From: Roseibaca sp. Y0-43
Lineage (GTDB): Bacteria; Pseudomonadota; Alphaproteobacteria; Rhodobacterales; Rhodobacteraceae
Direction of reading: 5' to 3'
DNA: 64,000 nucleotides
Assembly (NCBI RefSeq): GCF_020667835.1
Contig: NZ_JAFMPR010000004.1
Span: forward strand, 240,057-304,056
Positions 38,197 to 46,399 of this stretch are shown one piece after another. A program made the position numbers and the translations under genes. Under the pieces are notes generated by a model. It saw only the letters and a list, made by a program, of their open reading frames with translations, was not told the origin of the DNA and did no database searches. Every line of letters starts with the position of its first letter. Position 1 is the stretch's first letter.

Positions 38197-39147
38197 TTAC
38201 TCCGTGGTCAGGGGGCGGGCGAGCAGCGCGCCCTTGGCTTCGGTCAGGGTCAGCATACCGTCCAGAACGGCGGCGACCATACGGGTTATGGGCATATCGA
38301 CGCCACGTTCAATGGCCAAGCGCGCCACGGCGCGGGCGGTGGCGGCGCCTTCGACCGTGGTGCTGGCGTCGAACTCGGTGCCCGCCCCCAGCGCCAGCCC
38401 GTAGCGGAAATTGCGCGATTTCTCGGACCCGCAGGTCAGCACCAGATCGCCAAAGCCCGACAGGCCCGCCAAGGTCTCGCTGTCTGCCCCGAGCGCGAGT
38501 GCAAGGCGCTGCATCTCGGCATAGCCGCGCGCCATCAGCGCCGCGCGCGCCGATTCGCCAAAGCCCGCGCCGATCACCATGCCCGCGGCAATCGCAATCA
38601 CGTTTTTCAGCGCGCCGCCCAGTTCCGCGCCGGTCACATCGGTATTGCGATAAAGGCGCAGGTTCTCGGTCGAAAGCGTCGTTTGCAGCATCTCGCCCAA
38701 GCCATCGTCGCGGGCGGCCAAGGTCAGTGCCGTGGGCAGGCCGCGCGCGATGTCGGCGGCAAAGCTGGGCCCGGTCAAGAGCGCAGCGCGGGTTCCCGGC
38801 AGCGCCTGTTCGATCACGCCCACCGGGCCGATCAGCAGGTCCAGATCCACCCCTTTGGAACAGGCGACCAGAATGCGAGGTGCCAGCAGGTCGGCATGTT
38901 CGCTTAGAAAGCCGCGCATTTGCTGCATGGGCATGGCCAGCAACACGATTTCGGCGTCAAGCTGCGCCAGATCGCTCAGGATGGTCACGCCCTCGGGCAG
39001 GTCCACGCCGGGCAGTCGGCGCGCGTTTTGCCGGGTCTTGGTCATCTCGGCGGCATGGTCCGGGTCGCGCGCCCAAAGCTGCGCGGTGCCAAGGGCACAG
39101 GCAAGGGCGGTGCCAAACGCACCCGCCCCAAGGATTGCCACACTCAT
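38197..39147 (-). CDS. gpsA: Glycerol-3-phosphate dehydrogenase (NAD(P)+)
   Basis: GpsA reduces dihydroxyacetone phosphate to sn-glycerol-3-phosphate for phospholipid synthesis. The 316-residue protein starts with the NAD-binding motif [14 protein letters not shown], and contains the conserved [24 protein letters not shown] region (here only partly quoted) near residue 185 and GFGDLVLTC near 245. The start overlaps the tsaD stop as ATGA. Confidence 0.95.
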   Translation of the reverse strand: MSVAILGAGAFGTALACALGTAQLWARDPDHAAEMTKTRQNARRLPGVDLPEGVTILSDLAQLDAEIVLLAMPMQQMRGFLSEHADLLAPRILVACSKGVDLDLLIGPVGVIEQALPGTRAALLTGPSFAADIARGLPTALTLAARDDGLGEMLQTTLSTENLRLYRNTDVTGAELGGALKNVIAIAAGMVIGAGFGESARAALMARGYAEMQRLALALGADSETLAGLSGFGDLVLTCGSEKSRNFRYGLALGAGTEFDASTTVEGAATARAVARLAIERGVDMPITRMVAAVLDGMLTLTEAKGALLARPLTTE

Positions 39148-40235
39148 GCTTTTGCCCCTTTCTTGCCCGATCCAAGCATCGGGCTTGCGGTTTGGTCCAA
39201 GGGCCAGCGCGGGCGGGCCGCAAGGGACATGTCGTCGCGCGCGCCCATTCGCAGGCGTTCCAGCCCGGCCCAAGCGATCATCGCGGCGTTATCCGTGCAC
39301 AGCTTCAGGGGCGGCGCGAGGAAGCGCGCGCCGGCCGCTGCCGCGACCTGTTCCAGGGCGGCGCGCAAGACCTGGTTCGCCGCAACGCCGCCCGCCACCG
39401 CCAGCACGGGCGCTTGCGTCTGGGCCAGGGCGCGGCGGGTTTTTTCAGCCAGCACATCGGCCATGGCGGCCTGAAAACTGGCGCAAATATCGGCGCGGTC
39501 TTGGGCGTGCAGCCCGCCTTGGTCGGCCACTAGCGTGTCGCGCAGGCGCAGCACGGCGGTTTTCAGGCCAGAGAAGGACATGTCACATCCGGGGCGGTCC
39601 AGAAGCGGGCGGGGCAGGGAAAAGCGTTTGGCATCGCCCTTGCGCGCCTCCGCCTCGACCAGCGGGCCGCCGGGTTGGCCAAGACCCAGAAGTTTCGCCA
39701 CCTTGTCAAAGGCTTCGCCCGGTGCGTCGTCGATCGTGCCGCCCAAGCGGGTGAAATCCTCTGGGCCAACTACCTGCAAGAACTGGCAATGCCCGCCAGA
39801 GACAAGCAGCATAAGATAGGGAAAGCCCACCCCGTCGGTCAGGCGCGGGGTCAGCGCATGGCCCGCCAAATGGTTCACCCCGATCATGGGTTTGCCGGTG
39901 GCCGCCGCCAACCCCTTGGCCAGCATCACGCCCGCCATGACCCCGCCAATCAGGCCCGGCCCGGCGGTGACGGCGATGGCGTCGATCTGTTCCAGCGTCA
40001 CATCGGCGCTCTCAAGCGCCGCCTCGACCGCCAGATCCAGCTTCTCGGCATGGGCACGAGCCGCGATTTCGGGAACGACCCCGCCAAAGGCCGCGTGCAG
40101 CTCTGTCTGGCCCAGCACGATATTCGACAGGATCACCGCCCCGCCGCCCGTGCCGCGCAGCACCGCCGCTGCTGTGTCGTCGCAAGAGCTTTCCAGCCCC
40201 AGCACGGTCCAGCTATCGTCGGTCGGGTGGGGCAT
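39144..40235 (-). CDS. tsaD: tRNA threonylcarbamoyladenosine biosynthesis protein TsaD
   Basis: TsaD transfers threonylcarbamoyl to A37 of ANN-decoding tRNAs. The 363-residue protein has the ASKHA fold with [13 protein letters not shown] near residue 13, the metal-binding HLAGH motif near 118, LVSGGHCQ near 143 and [12 protein letters not shown] near 290. The start at 40235 gives the standard length. The divergent hemD gene starts 81 nt away. Confidence 0.95.
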   Translation of the reverse strand: MPHPTDDSWTVLGLESSCDDTAAAVLRGTGGGAVILSNIVLGQTELHAAFGGVVPEIAARAHAEKLDLAVEAALESADVTLEQIDAIAVTAGPGLIGGVMAGVMLAKGLAAATGKPMIGVNHLAGHALTPRLTDGVGFPYLMLLVSGGHCQFLQVVGPEDFTRLGGTIDDAPGEAFDKVAKLLGLGQPGGPLVEAEARKGDAKRFSLPRPLLDRPGCDMSFSGLKTAVLRLRDTLVADQGGLHAQDRADICASFQAAMADVLAEKTRRALAQTQAPVLAVAGGVAANQVLRAALEQVAAAAGARFLAPPLKLCTDNAAMIAWAGLERLRMGARDDMSLAARPRWPLDQTASPMLGSGKKGAKA

Positions 40236-40316
40236 CGCGCGCTCTGTTGCAACTTGGGGACGGTTCCAGCTACCACTTGGGGCAAAGGCGCACAATCCCG
40301 TGCCGCGAAAGGGGGC

Positions 40317-41039
40317 ATGATGCCGACCCTGTTGCTGACCCGTCCGCGGACAAGCGCGGAAAACTTCGTCAAGGCTGCTGCCTGGGCAGGCGATGTTGTG
40401 ATCTCGCCGCTGATAGAGGTGGTGCTGCGCCCGATTGCCCCGCCCGCGCCGGGCGAGGGGGTGATCTTTACCTCTCAGCACGGGGTGCGCGCCGTGGCCG
40501 CCGTGACAGGGGTGCGCGATGCCCCGGTCTGGTGCGTCGGCCCCGGCACGTTTGCGGCGGCACAAGCGGCGGGGTTCGCTACGCTGCACCAAGGCGGCGG
40601 TACGGCAGAGTCGCTGATCGCAGAGCTTGCCGCCGCTCCGCCCGATTGCCCGCTTGTGCATGTTCACGGCGCGCATGTCGTGACCGATCTGGCCGGGCGG
40701 CTAATGGACGCAGGACTAAGGGCGCGCGGGGTGGTTGGTTATGACCAGCACGAGCGCCCGCTGAGCGATGCGGCGCGCCAGTGCCTGCTGCGTCAGGGTC
40801 ATGTCGTGGTGCCCGTGTTCTCACCGCGCAGCGCGAAGTTATTCGCCCGCGCATGGGAGGAATTGGGTGCGCCCTTGGCGCAGCTACATGCGCTGGCGAT
40901 CAGTGCAGCGGCGGCACAAGCGCTGGGGCAGGTGCCGCTGGCCAGCCTGACCATCGCGCACAGCCCCGATTTGCCGGGCGTGTTGGGGGCGCTTGGGCAG
41001 GTGCAAGCCACGCTTGAGCCTGACCAGAACCCGCGATAA
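40317..41039 (+). CDS. hemD: Uroporphyrinogen-III synthase
   Basis: HemD closes and isomerises hydroxymethylbilane to uroporphyrinogen III. The 240-residue protein is weakly conserved, as is usual, but has LLLTRP at the N-terminus, [11 protein letters not shown] near residue 48 and [13 protein letters not shown] near 162. The assignment is supported by the next genes, mic60-like and hemY, an arrangement typical of alphaproteobacteria. ATGs at 40317 and 40320 are both possible; AAAGGGGG lies just upstream. Confidence 0.88.
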   Translation: MMPTLLLTRPRTSAENFVKAAAWAGDVVISPLIEVVLRPIAPPAPGEGVIFTSQHGVRAVAAVTGVRDAPVWCVGPGTFAAAQAAGFATLHQGGGTAESLIAELAAAPPDCPLVHVHGAHVVTDLAGRLMDAGLRARGVVGYDQHERPLSDAARQCLLRQGHVVVPVFSPRSAKLFARAWEELGAPLAQLHALAISAAAAQALGQVPLASLTIAHSPDLPGVLGALGQVQATLEPDQNPR

Positions 41040-41090
41040 GGTGCTGGAAGAGTTGCTGCAAAGCGGCGTAATTGGGATGGGGGATGACCG

Positions 41091-42530
41091 GTGGCGCGCA
41101 GAACGACGAGCAAGACAAGCACGACCAAGCGGACCACCACGCCCCGCAAGCCCCGCAGCACCAAAACCGCGCCAGAGGCGGCAGAGGCGACGGAAACAGA
41201 GGCCGTGGTCGCCGCAGAGCAGGCTGAAGCGCCAAGCGCCGAGTCTGACGTAAAGACTCCCGAGATCGCGGCACAGCCCGACGAAAAACAGTCCAGCCCG
41301 GCAGATGCCGCGCCCGAACCCGATCAGCCCGAAGCCCCCTTCGCTGCGCCCGATGCCGCCCCGACCGATGCCGCGGCCGCCGAGCCGGTGGCCGAGGCGA
41401 CAGTGGCGACAGAGATTTCCGATGCGGCCGAAGCCGATGCGGCAGAGGTGGACACCCCGGCAGAGGCTGCATCAGATGCACTTGCCGAAGAAGCCGCCAA
41501 GGCTGATGCAACAACCGATCCCAAGGCAGACGCGCCCGCAGGTGCGCCCCCCGCGCCCTCTGCCCCGGCACCGCAGAAAAGCGGAGGCTTCATTCCCATG
41601 CTTCTGGGCGGCGCGGTTGCCGCGGCGCTTGGCTATGGCGCGCATTACGCGCAAAGCGGGCAGTCGGGAAATGCGGTGGCCGCGCTTCAGTCCGAGATTG
41701 CGGAGCTGCGCGCCGCCGTCGCCCAAGGCCCGGACCTGTCGGACCTGCAAGCCCAGATCGCGGCGCTGGAACCCGCCGCCGCCCCTGACCTGAGCGGCGT
41801 CAACGCGTCGCTGGACGAGTTGCGCGCCCAGATTGCCACCTTGCCTGACCTGCAAGCACAGCTTGATGGTATCGACACCAGTGGCGGCGTGGATCTTGGC
41901 CCGATAGAGGCGCAGCTTGCCGCCTTGCAAAGCGCCTATGCGCCGCTGCCCGACCAGATCGCCGCGCTGCAAGCCGAGATGGCCGATCTGCGCGCCCTTG
42001 CCACCGCCGAGATTGCCCAAGCCGAAGCCGCCGTTGACACCGCGCTGGGCCAAGCCGGGCTGGACCGCATCAGCGCGGCCCTTGTGACTGGCGACGCCTT
42101 TGCCGATGCCACCGCGCAACTGGATGACGCGGGCGTCGCGGTGCCTGACCCGATTGATGCCGCCGCCGCGCAGGGTGTGCAAACCCTTGAAGCGCTGCAA
42201 GCCAGCTTCGGAGAGGCCGCGCGCGCCGCGATTGCCGCCAGCCTGCAAACCGCGCCCGCCGAGTCGGCCACCGAAAAGCTGGGCAATTTCTTCCGCGCGC
42301 AAATCGGTGCCCGCTCGCTTGCGCCGCGCGAAGGCGACGATCCCGATGCCATTACTTCGCGCGCAGGCGCGGCGGTGGACGCGGGTGATCTGGCCACCGC
42401 GCTGAATGAGCTTGCAGCCCTGCCGGACGAGGGCCGCGCGGCCATGGCCGATTGGCTGGATGCCGCGCAAACCCGGTTGGACGTGACTGCCGCGCTCGAT
42501 GCGCTGCAAGCCGATATGACGACAAGATAA
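41091..42530 (+). CDS. Mic60/mitofilin-like inner membrane protein
   Basis: The 479-residue protein has a basic Thr/Lys/Arg-rich N-terminus, a long low-complexity Ala/Pro/Glu/Asp region to about residue 160, one transmembrane helix (FIPMLLGGAVAAALGYGAHY) and a periplasmic coiled coil built of Ala/Leu/Gln heptads. It ends in a helical domain resembling the mitofilin signature. In alphaproteobacteria the Mic60 homologue sits between hemD and hemY, as here, and has been linked to intracytoplasmic membrane shape. The start is GTG at 41091, preceded by GGGGGA. Confidence 0.85.
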   Translation: MARRTTSKTSTTKRTTTPRKPRSTKTAPEAAEATETEAVVAAEQAEAPSAESDVKTPEIAAQPDEKQSSPADAAPEPDQPEAPFAAPDAAPTDAAAAEPVAEATVATEISDAAEADAAEVDTPAEAASDALAEEAAKADATTDPKADAPAGAPPAPSAPAPQKSGGFIPMLLGGAVAAALGYGAHYAQSGQSGNAVAALQSEIAELRAAVAQGPDLSDLQAQIAALEPAAAPDLSGVNASLDELRAQIATLPDLQAQLDGIDTSGGVDLGPIEAQLAALQSAYAPLPDQIAALQAEMADLRALATAEIAQAEAAVDTALGQAGLDRISAALVTGDAFADATAQLDDAGVAVPDPIDAAAAQGVQTLEALQASFGEAARAAIAASLQTAPAESATEKLGNFFRAQIGARSLAPREGDDPDAITSRAGAAVDAGDLATALNELAALPDEGRAAMADWLDAAQTRLDVTAALDALQADMTTR

Positions 42531-42540
42531 GGATAAGATC

Positions 42541-44001
42541 ATGTTCTGGACATTGCTGAAACTCCTTGTCTTCGTCGTGGTGGTGATCGGTCTGGCCTAT
42601 GGGGCCGGCGCGCTTATGGATAGCGGGCAGACTGTGGGCCTGCGCATTCTAGACATGGAATTCACGCTGGGGCCGATCCAGGCGATCATTGCCTTCGTGG
42701 TGTTCCTTGTCGGGCTTTGGCTGGTGCTGAAGGCGATTTCGCTGTCGCTCGCGGTGCTGCGCTTCATGAATGGCGATGAAACCGCGATCCGCCGCTTCTT
42801 TACCCGCAACCGCGAAAAGCGCGGTCTGGATGCGCTGCTGGCGTCTATGCTGGCGCATTCTTCGGGCGATGCGAAACAGGCCATCGCCAAGGCCGAGAAG
42901 GCGCATAAACTGCTGAACCGGCCGATCATGACCAATCTTCTGATCGCTCAGGCGGCCGAGATGAAGGGCAACAATGCCAAGGCGATCGAGCATTACAAAG
43001 GCTTGCTCGATGACCCGCGCAGCCGTTTCGTGGGCATTCAGGGCTTGATCCGTGCAGAGCTGGAACTGGGCGAAACCGACAAGGCCCGCGCACTGGCGGC
43101 CAAGGCGCTGGAGATGCAGCCCGCCCATGAGGCCACGCAGAACACGCTTCTGAAATTGCAGACCGAAGCAGAGGACTGGAAAGGCGCGCGCAAGACGCTG
43201 GAGGTGAAGAAATCGAGCGGGCTTTTGCCGCGCGATGTCTATCGCCGCCGCGACGCTGTGCTGGCATTGCAGGAATCCGACGCCTTGGCGGCGAAGGGCG
43301 ATCTGAACCGCGCGCGCGAAGCCGCCATCGAAGCCAACCGCCTGTCGCCGGACCTTGTGCCCGCCGCCGTGGCCGCAGCGCAAGCTTTGGTCGCGCAGGG
43401 CAAGGGCGGTTATGCGACCAAGGCCATCAAGGGCGCGTGGAAGGTGGCTCCGCACCCGGAACTGGCCGCAGCTTTCGCCGCGATCGAGAAGGGCGAATCC
43501 CCGCGCCAGCGTTTGAACCGATTCCAGAAGCTTCTGAAAATGCACCCCGGCGCGGACGAATCGCGCATGTTGCACGCCGAATTGTTGATCGCGAACGAAG
43601 ATTTCCCCGGTGCCCGCCGTGCCTTGGGCGACCTGTTCGAGACGAACCCCACGATGCGCGCGCTGACCATCATGGCCGCGATCGAGCGCGGGGAAGGCGC
43701 GGATGACGCGGTCGTGCGTGGCTGGCTGGCGCGGGCGCTGACCGCCAAGCGCGGCGCGCAATGGATCTGCCAGAACTGCCAGCATGTGCACGCCAGCTGG
43801 CAGGCGATCTGCGAGCATTGCGGCGCGTTCGACACGCTGGAATGGCGCGACGTGCCCGATAGCGCAGGCCCCTCCGCCACCCAGACCGAACTTCTGCCGC
43901 TGATCGTCGGCAGCCTGCCCAAGCCCGCAGCAGAGGCCGAGGCGGAAGTGATCGAAGTCGGGGACGCAAATCCCGAACCACCCGCCGAAAAACCTGCATA
44001 A
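42541..44001 (+). CDS. hemY: HemY-like TPR membrane protein with C-terminal zinc ribbon
   Basis: The 486-residue protein has two N-terminal membrane helices (residues about 2-20 and 42-65), the HemY N-terminal domain and a series of TPR-like helical repeats. It then carries a CXXC pair (WICQNCQHVH and ICEHCGAFDTLEW, around residues 403-430) typical of a zinc ribbon, and a short acidic tail. HemY is linked to late haem synthesis by genomic context only. The TPR plus terminal zinc-ribbon layout resembles LapB/YciM. It follows mic60 by 10 nt. Confidence 0.88.
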   Translation: MFWTLLKLLVFVVVVIGLAYGAGALMDSGQTVGLRILDMEFTLGPIQAIIAFVVFLVGLWLVLKAISLSLAVLRFMNGDETAIRRFFTRNREKRGLDALLASMLAHSSGDAKQAIAKAEKAHKLLNRPIMTNLLIAQAAEMKGNNAKAIEHYKGLLDDPRSRFVGIQGLIRAELELGETDKARALAAKALEMQPAHEATQNTLLKLQTEAEDWKGARKTLEVKKSSGLLPRDVYRRRDAVLALQESDALAAKGDLNRAREAAIEANRLSPDLVPAAVAAAQALVAQGKGGYATKAIKGAWKVAPHPELAAAFAAIEKGESPRQRLNRFQKLLKMHPGADESRMLHAELLIANEDFPGARRALGDLFETNPTMRALTIMAAIERGEGADDAVVRGWLARALTAKRGAQWICQNCQHVHASWQAICEHCGAFDTLEWRDVPDSAGPSATQTELLPLIVGSLPKPAAEAEAEVIEVGDANPEPPAEKPA

Positions 44002-44046
44002 AGGGTCTGGTCTGCCCCGAAAACGGGTGCTAAGAGGCGCGAGAGG

Positions 44047-44068
44047 TCCGACAGGCTTGCCTGTCGGA
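44047..44068 (+). terminator. Hairpin after hemY
   Basis: A perfect 10-bp inverted repeat (44047-44056 with 44059-44068) lies 45 nt after the hemY stop and just before the tRNA remnant. It has no T-run, so termination may be inefficient; it marks the last piece of ordinary chromosome before the island. Confidence 0.5.
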
Positions 44069-44076
44069 TCACCGGG

Positions 44077-44115
44077 GCCGCTGTAGCTCAGCTGGTAGAG
44101 CACGTCATTCGTAAT
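44077..44115 (+). pseudogene. tRNA-Thr 5' half, truncated at the anticodon loop
   Basis: These 39 nt match the 5' half of the complete tRNA-Thr at 44212 at 38 of 39 positions (one difference in the acceptor stem, GCCGCTG instead of GCCGGTG). Identity ends just after the anticodon loop; the 3' side of the anticodon stem and the whole 3' half are missing. It is best read as the left part of a resident tRNA gene disrupted by integration of a mobile element. Confidence 0.8.
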
Positions 44116-44175
44116 TAGCGGGTCCGCTCGCAAACTACGTTTGAGACCAGTTGGTTAGGCGCGGCGCGTTGTAAC

Positions 44176-44196
44176 TAGTAGGGCCATAGTAGGGCC
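44176..44196 (+). repeat. Short tandem repeat in the tRNA spacer
   Basis: TAGTAGGGCC occurs twice (44176-44185 and 44187-44196) with one base between. It lies in the 96-bp stretch between the truncated and the intact tRNA-Thr. It could be an integrase arm-type site or simply a remnant of the element end. No gene is present in this spacer. Confidence 0.4.
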
Positions 44197-44211
44197 GCGA
44201 CAGAGAAGGAT

Positions 44212-44287
44212 GCCGGTGTAGCTCAGCTGGTAGAGCACGTCATTCGTAATGATGGGGTCGGGGGTTCGAGTCCCTTCACCGGCACCA
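44212..44287 (+). tRNA. tRNA-Thr (anticodon CGU)
   Basis: A complete cloverleaf can be drawn: acceptor stem GCCGGTG with CACCGGC, D arm, anticodon stem CGTCA with TGATG and loop TTCGTAA (anticodon CGT at 44245-44247), T arm with GGTTCGAGTCC, discriminator A and an encoded CCA at 44285-44287. The 9 bases before and after the gene are complementary, extending the acceptor helix. It stands at the left border of the BREX island and replaces the truncated copy at 44077. Confidence 0.96.
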
Positions 44288-44349
44288 TCCTTCTCAAAGA
44301 ACCAAGACACATTTTAGATCGCGGAAAGCGCGGGGGCGAGCGAAGACCT

Positions 44350-46389
44350 TTAGTCGTGAACGCACTTACGTAGTGCGTCTGCTGCATCGGCGTAGAACAA
44401 TACCTGCACCTTGGTTGCTACATCGTCTGACAAATCAATCAGTGCTCGGCGGCTAGAGACTGGCAGTAGGACCGCCTCGGCTCCCTTCTCCATTGCGAGC
44501 TCTACGAGATCAATTGGATTATGGACTGGCTCCAAAGATCCACCCAGGGTGATTCCTCCAGAGATTACCAACCCGCCCTTTATCGGCTTGCCGAGAAGTG
44601 CCGAGCAGAGCCCCATCAGCACTGGGATGCCGACATCCGAACCGTTCCTCGCCGCATCGAAGGCTCGCAACTGAATGGAGAACTCGTGCTCGCGGGGATT
44701 CCGCTCGCCCACCAGTTCGCGCGCATGGGCATAAAGGTTCTGTTCTGCGATTCGAACGCTTTCCTTGAATGGCCCCGGCGGTGATTGGTTTAGAATCTTG
44801 ACCCCGCTGCCAGAGGTTTCGTTGACCTCTATCCGAAAGAGGCCTGTCCCTTCATCTTGTCCACCGGGACTGATCGTCCAAACCTGGCCTGCAGGGAGCG
44901 GATCAGCACCAATGCTGTTTTCGCTTTGAAGCTCAGGTGTGGAGACGAATTTCTCTACTCCATCCAAGCCCATAACATAGCTGAATTGTGTATTTCGAAA
45001 CTCCGCGGATCCTATGCGTTTCTGTTGCTCTTTAACGCGACGGCGCACTTCAAGGGCGAGACGAACCGCCCACTCCAGGTCATCATCCGGGATCGGTGAA
45101 GTAGGGTCAGGATAGAGCAACTTAAGAAGACCAGATACGGTCTTGTTGACAGCATTCTGATCCCGACCGGACAGCGCACCGCCGAAGTGCACCCGGCCTG
45201 AGAGCTTGTCGACCCGACTTTGCGCCCTCAGACGCGAAAAACACTCTGCCAAGACATCACTGACTAGTCCAAAGTGATCGGTGAATAGTTCCTTGCTAAC
45301 CTTGGGTACGTCCCAGCCTGGTAGGTAGCAGTGAATGCGGTCCATGAATGCCGTGTCATTGCGCATCTCTGGCGGCATAGGACCGAATAGATGTCCGACC
45401 CTTTGCTGATGTTGAACATCGACATCGAAGTTGCCGACCATGACAATACTGCCTTCGGCGCGGATGCTTTCCCTGCCTCGAGAGAACTCACCCGACTCCA
45501 TGTACCCTTTCATGATGTTGACGCCGTCCTTCTGATCGAAAGAGATGCCAGAGACCTCGTCGAAACAGACCACGTCGTATTGGCAGACTAGCCCACGTTG
45601 GCCGTTCGACATGTTTACGAACATGCGTGCGACAGTGGCTTTGCCACCTGAAACTAGATGCGCATAGGGCGAAACCTGCTGATAGAGGTGGCTCTTGCCA
45701 GTCCCACGAGGCCCCAGTTCAACCATGTTATAGTTGGCCTCAACGAAGGGAACCATTCGAAGGAACATCGCATCCCTTGCTCTCTCGTTAAGCTTGTCTG
45801 GCTCAAGTCCAACGCTTCTTAATAGACACGCTTTCCACTCTTCGGTTGAGAGTGACGCTCGTCCGGATGCAATCTTGTCCAGTATGTCTCGGGTCGAGAG
45901 TTGAATTTCCCGAAGGCTCAGTATCTCAAAGGGCCGCCCCCCTTTCTCTTGAGCAATGCTGGCATCGTAGCCAAGCTCGACTTCGGCATAGAAGCCACCA
46001 GTCAGCATACGTTCGTGATCTTGAACGACCTTGTCGGCGACTCTGACGTCATTCAGTCGAAGACTGGGGAGAGACACCAAGTAGCTGTCAGTCTTCGCGT
46101 CCAACCTAGCAGTAATGATGTCAATAATCCGGACTGAGCCACGATCTCTGGCGCGAGCTTTGAAGAGTTCCTCCTCGCCGGCTCGAACGGTTCTATCAGA
46201 CAGTTGCGCTTGCACCATCTGAATGCCTTCTTCGATCTCGGTCGGGTCAGTACTCGCGCAGTAGCGACCTAGCATGAATTCGACCACGTACGTTGGGATA
46301 GGAAACTGCCCGCGAAACCGCCTGACGAGGTCCTTTCGCACAATGTGGGCTGGGAAGGCTTCGGCCGCCTTGCGGTCCAGTGTATCCAT
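44350..46389 (-). CDS. brxL: BrxL, BREX AAA+ protein with Lon-like C-terminal domain
   Basis: BrxL is an effector-type AAA+ protein of type 1 and 4 BREX that binds DNA and is needed to block phage replication. The 679-residue protein has an N-terminal domain, an AAA+ module with Walker A GPRGTGKSH near residue 229 and Walker B VVCFDEVSG near 277, and a Lon-protease-like C-terminal domain from about residue 555. In that domain the Lon catalytic Ser motif (PSAG) is replaced by SDVG, and the usual Lys is not visible, so proteolysis is unlikely. ATG 46389 was chosen; GTG codons at 46398 and 46395 are better spaced from the GGAGGGG upstream and are alternatives. It overlaps or abuts the pglZ end and is last in the operon. 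Confidence 0.93.
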   Translation of the reverse strand: MDTLDRKAAEAFPAHIVRKDLVRRFRGQFPIPTYVVEFMLGRYCASTDPTEIEEGIQMVQAQLSDRTVRAGEEELFKARARDRGSVRIIDIITARLDAKTDSYLVSLPSLRLNDVRVADKVVQDHERMLTGGFYAEVELGYDASIAQEKGGRPFEILSLREIQLSTRDILDKIASGRASLSTEEWKACLLRSVGLEPDKLNERARDAMFLRMVPFVEANYNMVELGPRGTGKSHLYQQVSPYAHLVSGGKATVARMFVNMSNGQRGLVCQYDVVCFDEVSGISFDQKDGVNIMKGYMESGEFSRGRESIRAEGSIVMVGNFDVDVQHQQRVGHLFGPMPPEMRNDTAFMDRIHCYLPGWDVPKVSKELFTDHFGLVSDVLAECFSRLRAQSRVDKLSGRVHFGGALSGRDQNAVNKTVSGLLKLLYPDPTSPIPDDDLEWAVRLALEVRRRVKEQQKRIGSAEFRNTQFSYVMGLDGVEKFVSTPELQSENSIGADPLPAGQVWTISPGGQDEGTGLFRIEVNETSGSGVKILNQSPPGPFKESVRIAEQNLYAHARELVGERNPREHEFSIQLRAFDAARNGSDVGIPVLMGLCSALLGKPIKGGLVISGGITLGGSLEPVHNPIDLVELAMEKGAEAVLLPVSSRRALIDLSDDVATKVQVLFYADAADALRKCVHD

Positions 46390-46399
46390 CGTCACCACC

